A stretch of 6,016 nt of DNA from an uncultured Porphyromonadaceae bacterium (lineage in GTDB: Bacteria > Bacteroidota > Bacteroidia > Bacteroidales > Muribaculaceae), in assembly GCA_905193395.1 (NCBI GenBank), contig CAJJOO010000101.1, forward strand, positions 1 through 6,016, given 5' to 3'. This document shows positions 5,608 through 6,016 of the stretch, piece after piece. Every line of letters starts with the position of its first letter. Within the stretch, counting starts at the first letter, position 1. A model generated the notes under the pieces. It saw nothing but the letters and a program-made list of their open reading frames with translations. It was not told the origin of the DNA and ran no database searches. The position numbers were made by a program, and so were the translations under genes.

Positions 5608-6016
5608 TTAAAAACATTGTATACCATGCTGTTCCATCTCAATACAGTTCCATGTTTCGCCCAGACATTTGTAGCACTCGGTTTCAGGTAGTGAGACTCG
5701 ATTAAAACCGGCGGCTTCATAGCAATGGATGGCGGACGGATTATTTTCAAAGACACCAAGAGACACTTTTTTGGCCCCAAGCTCTTCATAGACATATTTA
5801 ACTGCCATTGAAACAAGAGCCTTGCCTAAACCGCACCCACGCTTTGAATCATCGACGATGACGAATCCCAATCGTTGCTCCGTTGAATCATCTGCCGGGA
5901 TGCGCAAGGTGATGTACCCGACAATATCATCACCATCTGTCATTGTCAGGGCGCGAGAGCATTGTCCGTCAATATACTTCGCATGATATGCGTTCATATC
6001 TTCGGGTGTGACGGGA
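5608..6016 (-). CDS. GNAT family N-acetyltransferase, 5' end beyond window
   Basis: Acetyl-CoA-dependent acetyltransferase of the GNAT superfamily. From the in-frame ATG at 5997, LTMTDGDDIVGYITLRI forms the early strands, LGFVIVDDSKRGCGLGKALV (44-62) is motif A with the acetyl-CoA pyrophosphate-binding RGCGLG (53-58, matching Q/RxxGxG/A), and ENNPSAIHCYEAAGF (84-98) is motif B. The frame stays open to the window edge and the extra codons read PVTPEDMNAY, which looks like genuine coding sequence. With 129 residues from the ATG the protein would lack part of the first GNAT strand and helix, so the true start is probably outside. The acceptor (small molecule, protein N-terminus or amine) cannot be told. 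Base composition is AT-rich like its minus-strand neighbours. GNAT assignment is firm; the start is open. Confidence 0.85.
   Translation of the reverse strand, partial: PVTPEDMNAYHAKYIDGQCSRALTMTDGDDIVGYITLRIPADDSTEQRLGFVIVDDSKRGCGLGKALVSMAVKYVYEELGAKKVSLGVFENNPSAIHCYEAAGFNRVSLPETECYKCLGETWNCIEMEQHGIQCF

Noticed and set aside
5529..5816. Minus-strand frame of 95 codons overlapping the GNAT and CatA-like genes
   Set aside because: It lies inside the GNAT gene in another frame and runs through the gap; no family resemblance.

Overview
The window reads as a Bacteroidota chromosome fragment, probably order Bacteroidales. The evidence is protein-family resemblance (the MurI, WalJ-like and short RsmI-like proteins look like Bacteroidales versions), the lack of Shine-Dalgarno-type sites before the minus-strand genes, and one good match to the Bacteroides-type promoter (TAnnTTTG with a TTG about 21 bases upstream). 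A more precise placement, such as Muribaculaceae, would be a guess.

Left block, about 1-3494, plus strand, GC-rich. Four genes are packed like an operon: murI (glutamate racemase, cut by the window start), a short RsmI/tetrapyrrole-methylase-type SAM-dependent methyltransferase, a WalJ/YycJ-type metallo-beta-lactamase-fold hydrolase with an extra N-terminal tail, and an exported alpha/beta hydrolase. The first three are joined by 4-base ATGA stop/start overlaps. The last starts either at a GTG overlapping the previous stop or at an ATG 17 bases beyond it. The common thread may be cell-envelope upkeep: MurI makes D-glutamate for peptidoglycan, and WalJ relatives are tied to cell-wall control in Firmicutes. 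That thread is inference.

Convergent junction, 3495-3623. This AT-rich, non-coding stretch holds weak inverted repeats and a T7 run, and may be a poor terminator.

Right block, 3624-6016, minus strand, clearly more AT-rich. In transcription order it holds a GNAT acetyltransferase (cut by the window end), a CatA-like O-acetyltransferase, and a membrane acyltransferase-3 protein. The last is split in two by a single -1 frame disruption near an A4G4 run (CCCCTTTT on the coding strand). It has its own Bacteroides-type promoter. Three unrelated acyl-transfer folds side by side, with a different base composition from the left block, suggest accessory DNA next to a housekeeping operon.

No RNA gene, CRISPR array, insertion sequence or integrase was found. 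The most useful observations are the acyltransferase frameshift, the promoter that revises its start, and the acyltransferase cluster. I do not see a clearly new multi-gene system.
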